Below, in pieces: positions 15,972 through 25,245 of a DNA stretch of 64,000 nucleotides. The notes under the pieces are model-generated. The model did not search any database. It saw only the letters and a program-made list of their open reading frames with translations, and had not been told where the DNA came from. Positions within the stretch are counted from its first letter, which is position 1. The number at the start of each line of letters is the position of its first letter. Origin of the DNA: Parafilimonas terrae (GTDB lineage: Bacteria > Bacteroidota > Bacteroidia > Chitinophagales > Chitinophagaceae); assembly GCF_900115755.1 (NCBI RefSeq), contig NZ_FOXQ01000002.1, positions 186,001 to 250,000 of the forward strand, in the 5' to 3' direction. The translations under genes were made by a program, and so were the position numbers.

Positions 15972-16050
15972 CGGGAATTGTTTCGTTATTAATGGTGTAG
16001 TTCTAACAGAAATTGTAAAGCTACCAAATTGATTAATTATTTGATTTAAC
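15958..16050. repeat. Copy B of the ~90-bp leader repeat, overlapping the GH144 gene start
   Basis: Homologous to 13271-13355. It includes the ATG at 15971 and about 80 bp upstream, where a promoter or operator would be expected. Preservation upstream of two sites suggests duplication of a gene with its control region. Confidence 0.7.
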
Positions 16051-16110
16051 AAGCGTTTGACCGTTAATTACAATCAATCTATATTAACGTGCAATTGCGT
16101 AAGCATTTGT

Positions 16111-16878
16111 TTAATGCAAATCGTTTTGTGCATTTAAAAACTCTCTGCACATTGTTACTTTGTCGGTATTAATAACATCAGCATTAAGGTTGATCATTGT
16201 TTGCCAGCACTGTTTTGTATCCGGCGCTCCCCATAGCCTCACAGGTTTGCCCAAAGCATGTGCAGCATTGATCATGTTTTCAATTTTAATGCTGTCTGCA
16301 GCGGGTAAAGCGCCGTTACCATTCCAGTTGGAATACGTGCGAAAATTATCGCTTATCATTACTATCTTTTCCAAATCTTTTGGTGCGTAATTTTTATCAG
16401 GCAAACCATCAAACATTATATAAAACGGATAATTATGAAACGTTGAATCTGCGGGCCTTTCACCACTTATAAAAACCTGTATTGCATTTTTATTTATCTG
16501 CCTGTTAAATACTGAAGGATGTTGCTGCAATAAATTCATCAATGCAGGCAATGCCTGCACCTGGTTTTCTTTTATGTCTATCATTAAATAAAAGCTATGT
16601 ACATTTTTACCGGTATCAAACAATTGCACAATTGGCTGAATGTACATATTGTTTAAACTGCTGGCTGGCCTGATGTCTGTTTTATTATGCGCTACCATTA
16701 ATTCATCGTTCACATAATATACATCGGCTTCAATAACGCCGGCTTTATTGTTGTAAGCATCGCGGAAGGGAACCGTATGCGAATAATCGTTATGCGAATG
16801 AATAATTGGCTGCGCAAATGCAGCATTGGAAAATAATAATGTTGCTGCAATAAAATAAGTTCTAAAAAATTGTTTCAT
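16111..16878 (-). CDS. Secreted glycerophosphodiesterase/PI-PLC-like phosphodiesterase
   Basis: The 255-aa protein has a signal peptide (MKQFFRTYFIAATLLFSNAAFA). It then shows the TIM-barrel phosphodiesterase pattern: IIHSHNDYSHTVPFRDAY with the first catalytic His, AGVIEADVYYVNDELMVAHN with the metal-binding Glu and Asp and the second His, then SFYLMIDIKEN, and at the end KPVRLWGAPDT and ADVINTD. This resembles the HxHNDY subgroup rather than classical GlpQ. It lies between two GH144-like genes on the same strand with gaps of 9 and about 140 bp. Bacterial beta-1,2-glucans often carry phosphoglycerol groups, so it may strip such substituents; that is inference from gene order. Confidence 0.8.
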   Translation of the reverse strand: MKQFFRTYFIAATLLFSNAAFAQPIIHSHNDYSHTVPFRDAYNNKAGVIEADVYYVNDELMVAHNKTDIRPASSLNNMYIQPIVQLFDTGKNVHSFYLMIDIKENQVQALPALMNLLQQHPSVFNRQINKNAIQVFISGERPADSTFHNYPFYIMFDGLPDKNYAPKDLEKIVMISDNFRTYSNWNGNGALPAADSIKIENMINAAHALGKPVRLWGAPDTKQCWQTMINLNADVINTDKVTMCREFLNAQNDLH

Positions 16879-16887
16879 GTATTTTTT

Positions 16888-18243
16888 TTATTCTGCTATT
16901 GTAAAGCCTAATTTGGCAAGGCCATTTTTTACTTCATCACAACTCATAAATAATTTCCATAACAAACCGCTGCGATAATTTTCCATCATTACCACAATGG
17001 GCCCCTGGTCTATGGCAAGGTAACGTTGCGGATACCAGTTGTCTGTTTCACTGAAGGCATCGTAAAAGCCATAAGGGCCGAGCAATTTATTTCGAAGTGT
17101 TGAATCATTATACCAATGCTTCATGGCGGACATTGATTGTTCAGGCGTATAAGGAAAAGATGATAAGGCTGCCGTTGGCGAAATAACACCGAGATCGTTT
17201 ATGGAATCAGGCGCATGTGCTGCATAACCTTTCACAGAATAACTTGCCGTTAAACCCCAGCTATCTTTGCCATAACCTTTAAATTGTTTGGGATTGTCAA
17301 CACACCATTCATAATTCATCTTTGCCATGGTGCTCATCTCTTTCCAGTAATCAGCATATTGATCTTTTAAGTCATGCGGGTTTAAACCAAGCCATGAATA
17401 ATGTGCCCAGAACAATGGCCCGCCATGCGGCGGATTTCCCTGCATGAATAAATGCAGCGTATCATTTTTATAATTACTTGTTTTATTGATAGCGCCGTTC
17501 TGCGCCCAGCCTTCGTGATATACTTCTGCAGGTACTCCATGCGTAGGCGAAGATGCTGCCAGCACATACATGATCAAACATTCATTATAACCATGCACGG
17601 CAAAATTTTTCTTCCATTCATAGTTTGGGCTCCAGTGCCAGTATAAAACATTTTGATTGTTTTGGCGGTACCAGTCAAATTCAACAGCTTTCCATAAACT
17701 ATCAATACGGGCTGCTAAATTTTTTTCTTCATCATTGCCATCTTTAAAATATTGCCGCACGCATAAAAGTCCCTGCATTAAAAAGCTTGTCTCTACGAGA
17801 TCGCCGCCGTTATCATCAAAACCAAAAGGACGAACATGTCCGTTTTCATCCAGCAACCAATGCGGATAAGCGCCATGAAAACGATCTGCTTTTTCAAGAA
17901 AGTTTACAATTTTCTGCAGGCGCTCAAATCCCTGTTGCCTTGTTATATAATTGCGTTCAATGCCTGTTAAAATTGCCATCAACCCAAAACCGCTGCCACC
18001 AACGGCAATGGTACTTTGATCGTTTTCGGGATAATCACCATCAATATGAATGCGCTCTGCCGCCATGCCGCTGTTGGGCTCCGCGCCCGTCCAGAAGTAT
18101 TCGAATGTCCTGCGCTGAATAGTATCGAATAAAGCAGAATCGGAAAGGTTATTTACTGCACTGATATTTTGTTGTTTGGGTTGCGAATTGCACGCTGCGG
18201 TTAATATTATAATTATAATTGCAGGTAATGTGTATTTGTTCAT
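16888..18243 (-). CDS. GH144-like glucanase, lipoprotein
   Basis: The 451-aa protein begins with a lipoprotein signal (ILTAAC lipobox, Cys18), so it should be anchored in the outer membrane. The body has the same landmarks as the paralogue at 14556: QRRTFEYFWTGAEPNSG, AVGGSGFGLMAILTGIERNY, DDNGGDLVETSFLMQGLL, LYWHWSPNYEW, GYNECLIMYVLAASSPTH, GLTASYSVKGYAAHAPDS, SPTAALSSFPYTPE and AIDQGPIVVMMENYRS. Its stop lies 9 bp before the phosphodiesterase gene, so the two are likely cotranscribed. Together with the soluble paralogue it suggests stepwise breakdown of a beta-glucan at the surface and in the periplasm. Confidence 0.87.
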   Translation of the reverse strand: MNKYTLPAIIIIILTAACNSQPKQQNISAVNNLSDSALFDTIQRRTFEYFWTGAEPNSGMAAERIHIDGDYPENDQSTIAVGGSGFGLMAILTGIERNYITRQQGFERLQKIVNFLEKADRFHGAYPHWLLDENGHVRPFGFDDNGGDLVETSFLMQGLLCVRQYFKDGNDEEKNLAARIDSLWKAVEFDWYRQNNQNVLYWHWSPNYEWKKNFAVHGYNECLIMYVLAASSPTHGVPAEVYHEGWAQNGAINKTSNYKNDTLHLFMQGNPPHGGPLFWAHYSWLGLNPHDLKDQYADYWKEMSTMAKMNYEWCVDNPKQFKGYGKDSWGLTASYSVKGYAAHAPDSINDLGVISPTAALSSFPYTPEQSMSAMKHWYNDSTLRNKLLGPYGFYDAFSETDNWYPQRYLAIDQGPIVVMMENYRSGLLWKLFMSCDEVKNGLAKLGFTIAE

Positions 18244-18664
18244 ATCGTAATTATAATTTAAAGTTTTGGGAAGGGGACGTGGTCAGACGGCTCTATGCCA
18301 TCAGACCATTAGCAAAAGTGCGGGTTTTTATTTTCATAAGATTTTAAAGTATCTTTTTCTAAATGCTCCCGGTTGAATGCCAGGTCAACAAATAAGTGAT
18401 TACGAACGAACGCATTTATATTGTTTTAAAGTTTATTGACATTATAAAGCTGGGCTTACCACATGGGGCATTTTATGGCAGATTTGAGGTATGGAAATAG
18501 CAGCAAAGCAATGGAACAATTATCTCTTTATTCCAATGGTTATATATCAGGTTTAAGCTGCCTGTTGTATTGTGTATTGTTTTATTGAGTATTGAATATT
18601 CTTCTTAACTAAACCATATTAACATTGCAACTATTATTTAAAAAATTTGATGCGCCTGACCGCG
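18244..18664. other. Intergenic region between the GH144 lipoprotein and glgB
   Basis: About 420 bp without a supported gene. It should carry the promoter of the GH144 lipoprotein gene at its left side. A weak inverted repeat (GGTCAGACGG to CCATCAGACC) lies at about 18279-18307. Nothing else stands out. Confidence 0.5.
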
Positions 18665-20644
18665 TTACCGCAACACCACCGCGCCCAATGCAGGCAGGTT
18701 AATAGTTAGCTTATAAGCTTTCGTGCCTTCATCCACAAGTTCTGCTCTTATTTCAGGATTGAATACATCGCCGGTGCCCCAGAATTCTTTGCTGTTGCTG
18801 TTGAAGATTTCTTCCCATTCTCCTTTATCATGCACATATATTTCCCAATCATTGCGCACTTGGGTTGTCATATTTAAAATCACAAGCACATCATCTTTAC
18901 GGTCATTACCAATACGTTTATAACCAATAATGGCATTGCTGCCCTTTGTAAGGTCAAGCCATTCAAAGCCACCGGGCATAAATTGTTTTTCATACAATGC
19001 CGGCTCATTACGATATAGCTCATTTAGTTTCTGAACGCAATATTTCATGCCGCCATGACTTACAAATCCCAGCAGGTTCCATTGCAACTCGCTTTTATAA
19101 TTCCATTCGCTTGATGCAGCAAATTCATCGCCCATAAATAAAAGTTTGGAACCGGGATGCGTGAACATATAAGTATATAGTAAACGCAGGTTAGCAAATT
19201 TCTGCCATTCATCACCGGGCATTTTATACAGCATCGGGCTTTTGCCATGCACCACCTCATCATGGCTTAAAGGCAGCATAAAGTTTTCATCATAGAAATA
19301 CATCATGCTGAACGTAAACTTGTTTTGAATAAGATGGCGCAGTGATGGTTGCATCTTAAAATAATCAAGCGTATCATGCATCCAGCCCATCATCCATTTC
19401 ATGCCAAAGCCAAGCCCATCTTCAAATGTTGGCCTGCTTACACCCGGCCAGTCGGAGGCTTCTTCGGCAATGGTTTGTATATCTGGAAAATCCCTGAATA
19501 AAGTTTCATTCAAATCTTTAATAAAAGCAATTGCTTCAATATTGCCATTGCCGCCAAATTCATTAGGTTCCCATTGGCCTTCCTTGCGGCTGTAATCAAG
19601 GCGCAGCATAGAACTTACTGCATCAACACGAAGGCCATCTGCATGAAAACGGTCGCACCAGAAACGTGCATTGCTTATTAAAAAGCTTTTTACTTCGCCA
19701 CGTTTATAATTGAATACATAAGAATTCCAGTCGGGATGATAGCCTTTGCGCATATCTGCATATTCATAAGTATGCGTTCCATCAAACATAAATAAACCGT
19801 GTGCATCGTAAGGAAAATGCGATGGCACCCAATCGAGAATAACACCAATGCCTGCATTATGAAATGCATCAACCATCGCCGCGAAATCCTGCGGGCTTCC
19901 AAAACGCGAAGTGGGCGCATAATAACCCGTGCCCTGGTAGCCCCAGCTGCCATCAAAAGGGTGTTCCATTACCGGCATAAATTCAACATGCGTGAAACCC
20001 ATTTCCTGCACGTAAGGCACCAGCCTTTCTGTTATTTGCTGATAGGTATTATAGCTTTCTTCATCATATTTATTGGGGCGCATCCAGCTTGCCAGGTGCA
20101 CTTCATAAACAGAGAAGGGTGAAGTGAGCGCATTGTTTTTTTTGCGTTGCTGCATCCATGCTTCATCTGCCCATTCATAAAAAGTGCCCCACGTGATTGA
20201 TGCCGTAAGCGGCCGTTTCTCCCACAGGTGCGCAAAGGGGTCGCCTTTATTCAACTGCGTTCCGCCATAACCATGAATATGATATTTATAACTTTCACCG
20301 CTCCACACACCTGGAATAAAACCTTCCCATATACCGCTTTTATCAAGCCTTACAAATAATTTATGCGCATCATTATGCCAGTTATTAAAATTTCCTATAA
20401 CGCTTACCTGCGTTGCATTTGGCGCCCATACAGCAAAATAAGTTCCCTGTGTGTTTAATACTTCAAGCTGTTTATTGCCAAATAATTCATACAGCCTGTA
20501 ATGTGTGCCATTTTGAAAATTACTGACGTCTTCATCACTGAACAGTGAATAATTCCATACGGGCTTTGCACTGTCAACAAAATGTATGTCTTCATATTTT
20601 TTATGTTGTGTGTGATGCTGTACATCATCATTTGTATTTTCCAT
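18665..20644 (-). CDS. glgB: 1,4-alpha-glucan branching enzyme
   Basis: GlgB makes alpha-1,6 branches in glycogen. The 659-aa protein has an N-terminal CBM48 domain (about 60-150; GTYFAVWAPNATQVSVIGNFN) and a GH13 catalytic barrel: HVEFMPVMEHPFDGSWGYQG, GVILDWVPSHF, DGLRVDAVSSM with the nucleophile Asp, TIAEEASDWPGVS with the acid/base Glu, and LPLSHDEVVHGK with the third carboxylate. A C-terminal all-beta domain follows. All catalytic residues are present. No other glycogen gene is next to it, so it is probably a single transcription unit, possibly together with the small secreted protein gene upstream (20668). Confidence 0.96.
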   Translation of the reverse strand: MENTNDDVQHHTQHKKYEDIHFVDSAKPVWNYSLFSDEDVSNFQNGTHYRLYELFGNKQLEVLNTQGTYFAVWAPNATQVSVIGNFNNWHNDAHKLFVRLDKSGIWEGFIPGVWSGESYKYHIHGYGGTQLNKGDPFAHLWEKRPLTASITWGTFYEWADEAWMQQRKKNNALTSPFSVYEVHLASWMRPNKYDEESYNTYQQITERLVPYVQEMGFTHVEFMPVMEHPFDGSWGYQGTGYYAPTSRFGSPQDFAAMVDAFHNAGIGVILDWVPSHFPYDAHGLFMFDGTHTYEYADMRKGYHPDWNSYVFNYKRGEVKSFLISNARFWCDRFHADGLRVDAVSSMLRLDYSRKEGQWEPNEFGGNGNIEAIAFIKDLNETLFRDFPDIQTIAEEASDWPGVSRPTFEDGLGFGMKWMMGWMHDTLDYFKMQPSLRHLIQNKFTFSMMYFYDENFMLPLSHDEVVHGKSPMLYKMPGDEWQKFANLRLLYTYMFTHPGSKLLFMGDEFAASSEWNYKSELQWNLLGFVSHGGMKYCVQKLNELYRNEPALYEKQFMPGGFEWLDLTKGSNAIIGYKRIGNDRKDDVLVILNMTTQVRNDWEIYVHDKGEWEEIFNSNSKEFWGTGDVFNPEIRAELVDEGTKAYKLTINLPALGAVVLR

Positions 20645-20667
20645 AGCTGTTATTTTTTTAATGACAA

Positions 20668-21246
20668 TTATTTTGTGTCATACGATCTTAAAACCTTGAA
20701 CGACTGGCGGCCATTCTCCATCATAGCTTTATATTGAACAACACGTGTGCCGCCTGTTGGCTTATCGGCGGCATCGCCTGGCATATAAACCGGGAATTTT
20801 CGCATCAGCGTTCCGGTTAACGGCGAAAACACATCGTACCCTTTATAACCTTCCCGGATTTTAGCATCAAGATAAATATCCGGAAAGAAAATGGGGTCGA
20901 AACCTTTATCGGCATTATAAGATATGGCAACCACAGAACCTATAGCATCATTATCGCCGCTGTAAACACAAATAGCAAGATCGGGGCGGCCATCATCATT
21001 CATGTCATCTGTAAATGCATTCAATACTTTTCCATATACACTAAACGAAGGCTTTCTGCCGCTTACCTGTAAATTAATGGGTGAAACAGTTACTTCATTT
21101 TTATCAGCATTTTTGTTATTGCATTCAACGCGAAAACCCTGCTCGCCCATCTTCACAGTTGTATCAAATTTTTTTGATTGGGCTGCAGATTGAACAGTTG
21201 AAAAAATAAACAGGAACAGGCAGGTAAAAAAAAGACTCGGTTTCAT
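20668..21246 (-). CDS. Secreted protein of unknown function, PliI-like pattern
   Basis: From ATG 21246 the protein has 192 aa with a signal peptide (MKPSLFFTCLFLFIFSTVQS). An earlier ATG at 21285 would add 13 residues before the signal and is less likely. The mature part contains GKVLNAFTDDMNDDGRPDLA, a calcium-site-like Asp-rich turn, followed by ICVYSGDNDAIGSVVAISYN. This is loosely like periplasmic inhibitors of I-type lysozyme or FG-GAP-type repeats, but I cannot assign it with confidence. It lies 23 bp upstream of glgB on the same strand. Confidence 0.7.
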   Translation of the reverse strand: MKPSLFFTCLFLFIFSTVQSAAQSKKFDTTVKMGEQGFRVECNNKNADKNEVTVSPINLQVSGRKPSFSVYGKVLNAFTDDMNDDGRPDLAICVYSGDNDAIGSVVAISYNADKGFDPIFFPDIYLDAKIREGYKGYDVFSPLTGTLMRKFPVYMPGDAADKPTGGTRVVQYKAMMENGRQSFKVLRSYDTK

Positions 21247-21589
21247 GCATCGATATTTGTGGAAAATGTTTGGTAAAAGCATCATAGCAGATCAACTTGT
21301 TTTAAAGCATTAATAATTAATGCGGGTAAATTACATTATTTACAGTGTTGGTAAACTTTCGGGATAAAATTATTATTGGCTTATTATGTTGCGCAAAGCA
21401 ATATTTGTACAAATGATAAAGCCTATATATAGTTGCAATGATGCAAATTGATTTGTGTTAAGAAAAAAGTGAGATCAAAACCTTATGCCGTTCAAAGATG
21501 CTATAAGCCTTTAAACATATTTGAAAATCATTAACTTTTTGTTTGGAGCATTTACTTCCAATTTTGAAAGTGAAACCCCCTGGTCGCTT
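21247..21589. other. Divergent intergenic region
   Basis: About 340 bp between the divergent secreted-protein gene and the outer-membrane barrel gene. It must hold both promoters, but I find no clean TTTG/TAnnTTTG pair. No gene is supported. Confidence 0.4.
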
Positions 21590-24367
21590 ATGAAAAGAAA
21601 TTCTATCCTCTTATTTTTTTTATTGTTCAGCATTTATGCATCAGCACAAAAAGCAACTTTAACAGGTGTAACAATTGATACATCAGAAAATGTTAAGCTT
21701 GTTAATACAACCATTGCGCTGCTGAGATCGCAGGATTCCACACTTTATAAATTTACACGCAGCAAAGAAGGCGGCACATTTGAAATAGATAATCTTGATA
21801 CGGGAAAATATGTATTAATGATTACACGCAACCGCTATGCCGATTATTTTGACGTACTTTCTTTTACGCCGGGCGAAACAAAAAATATCGGTAATGTTAT
21901 GCTGACAACAGAAGCTAACCTTTTGGCTGATGTTGAAGTGCGGACAAGAATTGCAGCTATGCGCATGAAAGGCGATACACTGGAATTTGCAGCTGATAGC
22001 TTTCATGTGCGACAGGGTGCAAGCGTAGAAGACCTTCTGAAAGTATTGCCCGGCATACAGGTGGATAAAGATGGCAACATAACGGCACAAGGTGAAAAAG
22101 TGCAGAAAATATTAGTGGATGGGGAAGAGTTTTTTGGCGATGACCCAACCGTTGCAACAAAAAACCTGCAGGCGGATGCATTAAAGTCGGTGCAGGTTTT
22201 TGACAAGAAAAGCGACCAGGCTGAATTTACCGGCATTGATGATGGTGAGAAAACGAAAACCATCAACCTTAAACTGAAAGAAGATAAAAAGAAAGGATAT
22301 TTTGGAAAGCTTGATGTGGGCGGCGGCACTGATAGCCGGTGGAATAACAGCGCCATGATCAATAATTTTAAAGGTAAGAAAAAGATTTCTGCTTATGGCA
22401 TTATGAGCAGCACCGGTAAAACGGGTTTGGATTGGAATGAGCAAAGCAGTTATGGAAGCGGTAACAGTTTGCAATATGATGATGATTTTGGCGGCTTTTA
22501 TATTGAAGGCGGCGACGATTTTTCGGGCGGCAGTTATTATGGTGAAGGCGTTCCCAAAAGCTGGGCAGGCGGCATAAATTTTGGCGATAAGTTTAATGAT
22601 GATAAACAAAACTTCAACGGCAGTTACCGCTTTAATAAATTAAATACATCAGGTGAAGGCAATACATACTCGCAATCAATTTTGCCTGACAGTATATTTT
22701 ACAATACTGAAACATCCAGAACTTTCAACAGCAGGAACCGGCATTCGGTAAGCAGTATTTATGAGCAGCAGTTTGACAGCAGCTTTTCTTTAAAATTCAC
22801 CGGCAGCGGATACATAGGCCATTCAAATTCGTTCAGCGATTATACAAACCAGTCGCTGGATGAAAACAGTGTACTGGTAAACCAAAGCAAAAGATCAATT
22901 AACTCCACGGGCGATAACTCAAATTTTAATGTAAACCTTTTATTGAAGAAGAAATTTAAGAAACAGGGAAGAACAATTTCTTTAAATATCAGCAATGTTT
23001 ACAATGCTTCCAATTCTGATGGATTTTTGCGTTCGCTGAATTCATTTTATACCAAAGGTGTTTTGTTTTTAAATGATTCAACAGACCAGGAGAAGAGAAA
23101 CGATTCTAAAGTGAATATGTTTAATTCTAAAATCGTTTATACGGAACCTTTGATTAAAAATCTTTATGCTGAAATAAATTATGCTTTCAGGTTAAGCACC
23201 AATAATGCGGAGAATTTATCGTACGACCGGGCAGCAGACGGGAAATATTCAATGTTGAACGATACTTTCAGCACGCACTATAATTTTGATGTAACAACTA
23301 ATACCGGCGGCGCAGCGCTGAGATATAATGGAAAGAAATTAACGCTTGGCGCAGGAACAGATATTGCTTCAACCAATTTCAATCAAAAAGATTTATTTAA
23401 AGACACTGTATTGAAACGCGATTATCTGAACTTCTTTCCAAAAGTGAATTTTGTATATAAGTTCAATACACAATCCCGCATTTCCATTAATTATAACGGC
23501 CGCACGCAGCAGCCGGGCATAACGCAGATTTCGCCGGTGGCTGATAATACCAACCCATTGATAATAAGAAAAGGTAATCCCGGTTTAAAACAAGCGTTTC
23601 AACATAGCATGTATATTAATGCAAACCGGTATAAAATGTTAAGCCAGTCAGGTATGTATATGTATGGCGGCGTAACGGTAACAGAAAACGCCATAGTTAC
23701 CAACCAGTTTACAGATACAAGCGGCATTACAACTTATACTTATGTAAATACGAACGGAAATTATAATGCTTATGGAGGCATTGGTTTGTCTAAAAAGTTT
23801 ACGAAGGCTGATTTTTATTTGAATTATGGCGTGCGGTATAATTCCAGTAAATATTCAAACTTTGTGAATGGCGTAAAGAACGAAACCAATAATTACAGCC
23901 CGAGTGTGAATGTTGGTTTTAATAAAGGCAAAGAGAAGAAATATGATTTTAATTATTGGGCCAGTGTAGGCTACAATATTTCAACTTCATCAATTAATAA
24001 GGCTGCTGAAACAAAATACTGGACAACAAATCATAACCTTGACCTCACTGTTTATTTACCTGCAAAATTTGAGATCAACAATAATGTAGATGCAAGTTTC
24101 AGGCAAAAAACGGCCATATTTACTACCAATAATAATGTGGTTTTATGGAATGCTTATCTCGGAAGAAAATTCTTTAAAAACGATAAAGGCCTGCTTAAGT
24201 TTTCCGTGTATGATTTGCTCAATCAGAATAAAGGATACCAGCGACAGCTATCTACCAATGTTATCACCGAAAGAAATTATAATACCATCAAACGTTATTT
24301 CATGCTCAGTTTTGTATGGAATTTTTCCAAAACAGCAGCAGGCATGCCAGCGTCTAATCAACCATAA
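21590..24367 (+). CDS. Outer-membrane beta-barrel protein with carboxypeptidase-like plug-side domain
   Basis: From ATG 21590 the protein has 925 aa with a signal peptide (MKRNSILLFFLLFSIYASAQ); the TTG at 21521 is not needed. An N-terminal carboxypeptidase regulatory-like domain (about 22-110; LTGVTIDTSENVKLVNTTIAL) is followed by a plug-like region (VEDLLKVLPGIQVDKDGNIT and KILVDGEEFFGDDP). A long Asn/Tyr/Ser-rich barrel with alternating strands runs to the C-terminus (SKTAAGMPASNQP). This is the OMP_b-brl_3 type of TonB-receptor-like protein common in Bacteroidota, with no SusD partner. A GLPGLI protein gene follows after 10 bp. The transported substrate is unknown; peptide, metal or surface assembly roles have been proposed for such pairs. 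Confidence 0.88.
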   Translation: MKRNSILLFFLLFSIYASAQKATLTGVTIDTSENVKLVNTTIALLRSQDSTLYKFTRSKEGGTFEIDNLDTGKYVLMITRNRYADYFDVLSFTPGETKNIGNVMLTTEANLLADVEVRTRIAAMRMKGDTLEFAADSFHVRQGASVEDLLKVLPGIQVDKDGNITAQGEKVQKILVDGEEFFGDDPTVATKNLQADALKSVQVFDKKSDQAEFTGIDDGEKTKTINLKLKEDKKKGYFGKLDVGGGTDSRWNNSAMINNFKGKKKISAYGIMSSTGKTGLDWNEQSSYGSGNSLQYDDDFGGFYIEGGDDFSGGSYYGEGVPKSWAGGINFGDKFNDDKQNFNGSYRFNKLNTSGEGNTYSQSILPDSIFYNTETSRTFNSRNRHSVSSIYEQQFDSSFSLKFTGSGYIGHSNSFSDYTNQSLDENSVLVNQSKRSINSTGDNSNFNVNLLLKKKFKKQGRTISLNISNVYNASNSDGFLRSLNSFYTKGVLFLNDSTDQEKRNDSKVNMFNSKIVYTEPLIKNLYAEINYAFRLSTNNAENLSYDRAADGKYSMLNDTFSTHYNFDVTTNTGGAALRYNGKKLTLGAGTDIASTNFNQKDLFKDTVLKRDYLNFFPKVNFVYKFNTQSRISINYNGRTQQPGITQISPVADNTNPLIIRKGNPGLKQAFQHSMYINANRYKMLSQSGMYMYGGVTVTENAIVTNQFTDTSGITTYTYVNTNGNYNAYGGIGLSKKFTKADFYLNYGVRYNSSKYSNFVNGVKNETNNYSPSVNVGFNKGKEKKYDFNYWASVGYNISTSSINKAAETKYWTTNHNLDLTVYLPAKFEINNNVDASFRQKTAIFTTNNNVVLWNAYLGRKFFKNDKGLLKFSVYDLLNQNKGYQRQLSTNVITERNYNTIKRYFMLSFVWNFSKTAAGMPASNQP

Positions 24368-24377
24368 ATTTTATTGT

Positions 24378-25160
24378 ATGAAAAAAATAGCGGTGCTTAT
24401 TTGCTCATTATTCATTATGCATTATTCACTATATGCACAGGATATATTTATTGCAAAAGGGCAAATTGAATTTGAAAAAAGGGTGCATTTTATTGCCAAT
24501 ATTGATGACATCTATAAAAAAGACGACGATAATGGCGGTGGATTTGACTTTATCAATTCGATAAAGAAACAACTGCCTGAATGGAAAACAAGTTATTTCA
24601 ACTTATATTTTGATGGCAATAAAACATTGTATGAACCAGGACGTGAAGTAACAATAGCAGGCCCCAAAGGCCCTGATTGGTTTAATGATCCTGCGCAGGA
24701 CAATGTGGTGTTTTGCAATCTCGGCACCAAACAAAGTATTGCCCAAAAATCAGTTTACGATGCTAAATTCCTGCTTGCAGACAGTTTAAGAAAAGCAAAT
24801 TGGAAAATTACCAACGATTCAAGAGATATCGCTGGTTTTAATTGCCGCAAAGCCACTACCATTATCAACGATTCGGTTTTTGTGGTGGCATTTTATACTG
24901 ACCAGATTACAACCACCGGTGGCCCTGAGTCTTTCAATGGTTTGCCCGGAATGATTTTAGGCCTTGCTATTCCCCGTTTACATACAACATGGTTTGCCAC
25001 AAAAGTTGAATTGACAGCGCCTTCTGCCAGCACTTTAATACCGCCTGTGAAAGGTAAAAAAGCCACCAATGCAGACCTTAGTGTAAAACTGCAATCAGTA
25101 TTTAAAGATGCATGGAATAAAAAATTTGCGCAGCATGCACAATGGATGATTGATTTGTAA
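24378..25160 (+). CDS. GLPGLI family protein
   Basis: The 260-aa protein has a signal peptide (MKKIAVLICSLFIMHYSLYA) and the family's name-giving motif as GLPGMILGLAI (about residues 194-204). The typical start of the mature part, KGQIEFEKRVHF, and the NCRKATT segment are present. GLPGLI proteins are periplasmic, of unknown function, and almost always paired with an outer-membrane barrel like the one directly upstream. A longer frame starting inside the barrel gene (24090) is not the real start. Confidence 0.92.
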   Translation: MKKIAVLICSLFIMHYSLYAQDIFIAKGQIEFEKRVHFIANIDDIYKKDDDNGGGFDFINSIKKQLPEWKTSYFNLYFDGNKTLYEPGREVTIAGPKGPDWFNDPAQDNVVFCNLGTKQSIAQKSVYDAKFLLADSLRKANWKITNDSRDIAGFNCRKATTIINDSVFVVAFYTDQITTTGGPESFNGLPGMILGLAIPRLHTTWFATKVELTAPSASTLIPPVKGKKATNADLSVKLQSVFKDAWNKKFAQHAQWMIDL

Positions 25161-25245
25161 GCGCATTTAAGCATACTTAATACAACGTTTGCAAATGGTT
25201 TAAATAATGTAATTATTACATTGTTACTTTGCCAAAAATTATTGC

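Noticed and set aside
15972-16052. N-terminal extension of the GH144 gene from a TTG
   Set aside because: It is encoded by the repeat shared with 13271-13355 and would place 27 residues before a good signal peptide.
24090-24377. Longer start of the GLPGLI protein inside the barrel gene
   Set aside because: The ATG at 24378 begins a clear signal peptide; the extension is out of frame with the barrel and meaningless.
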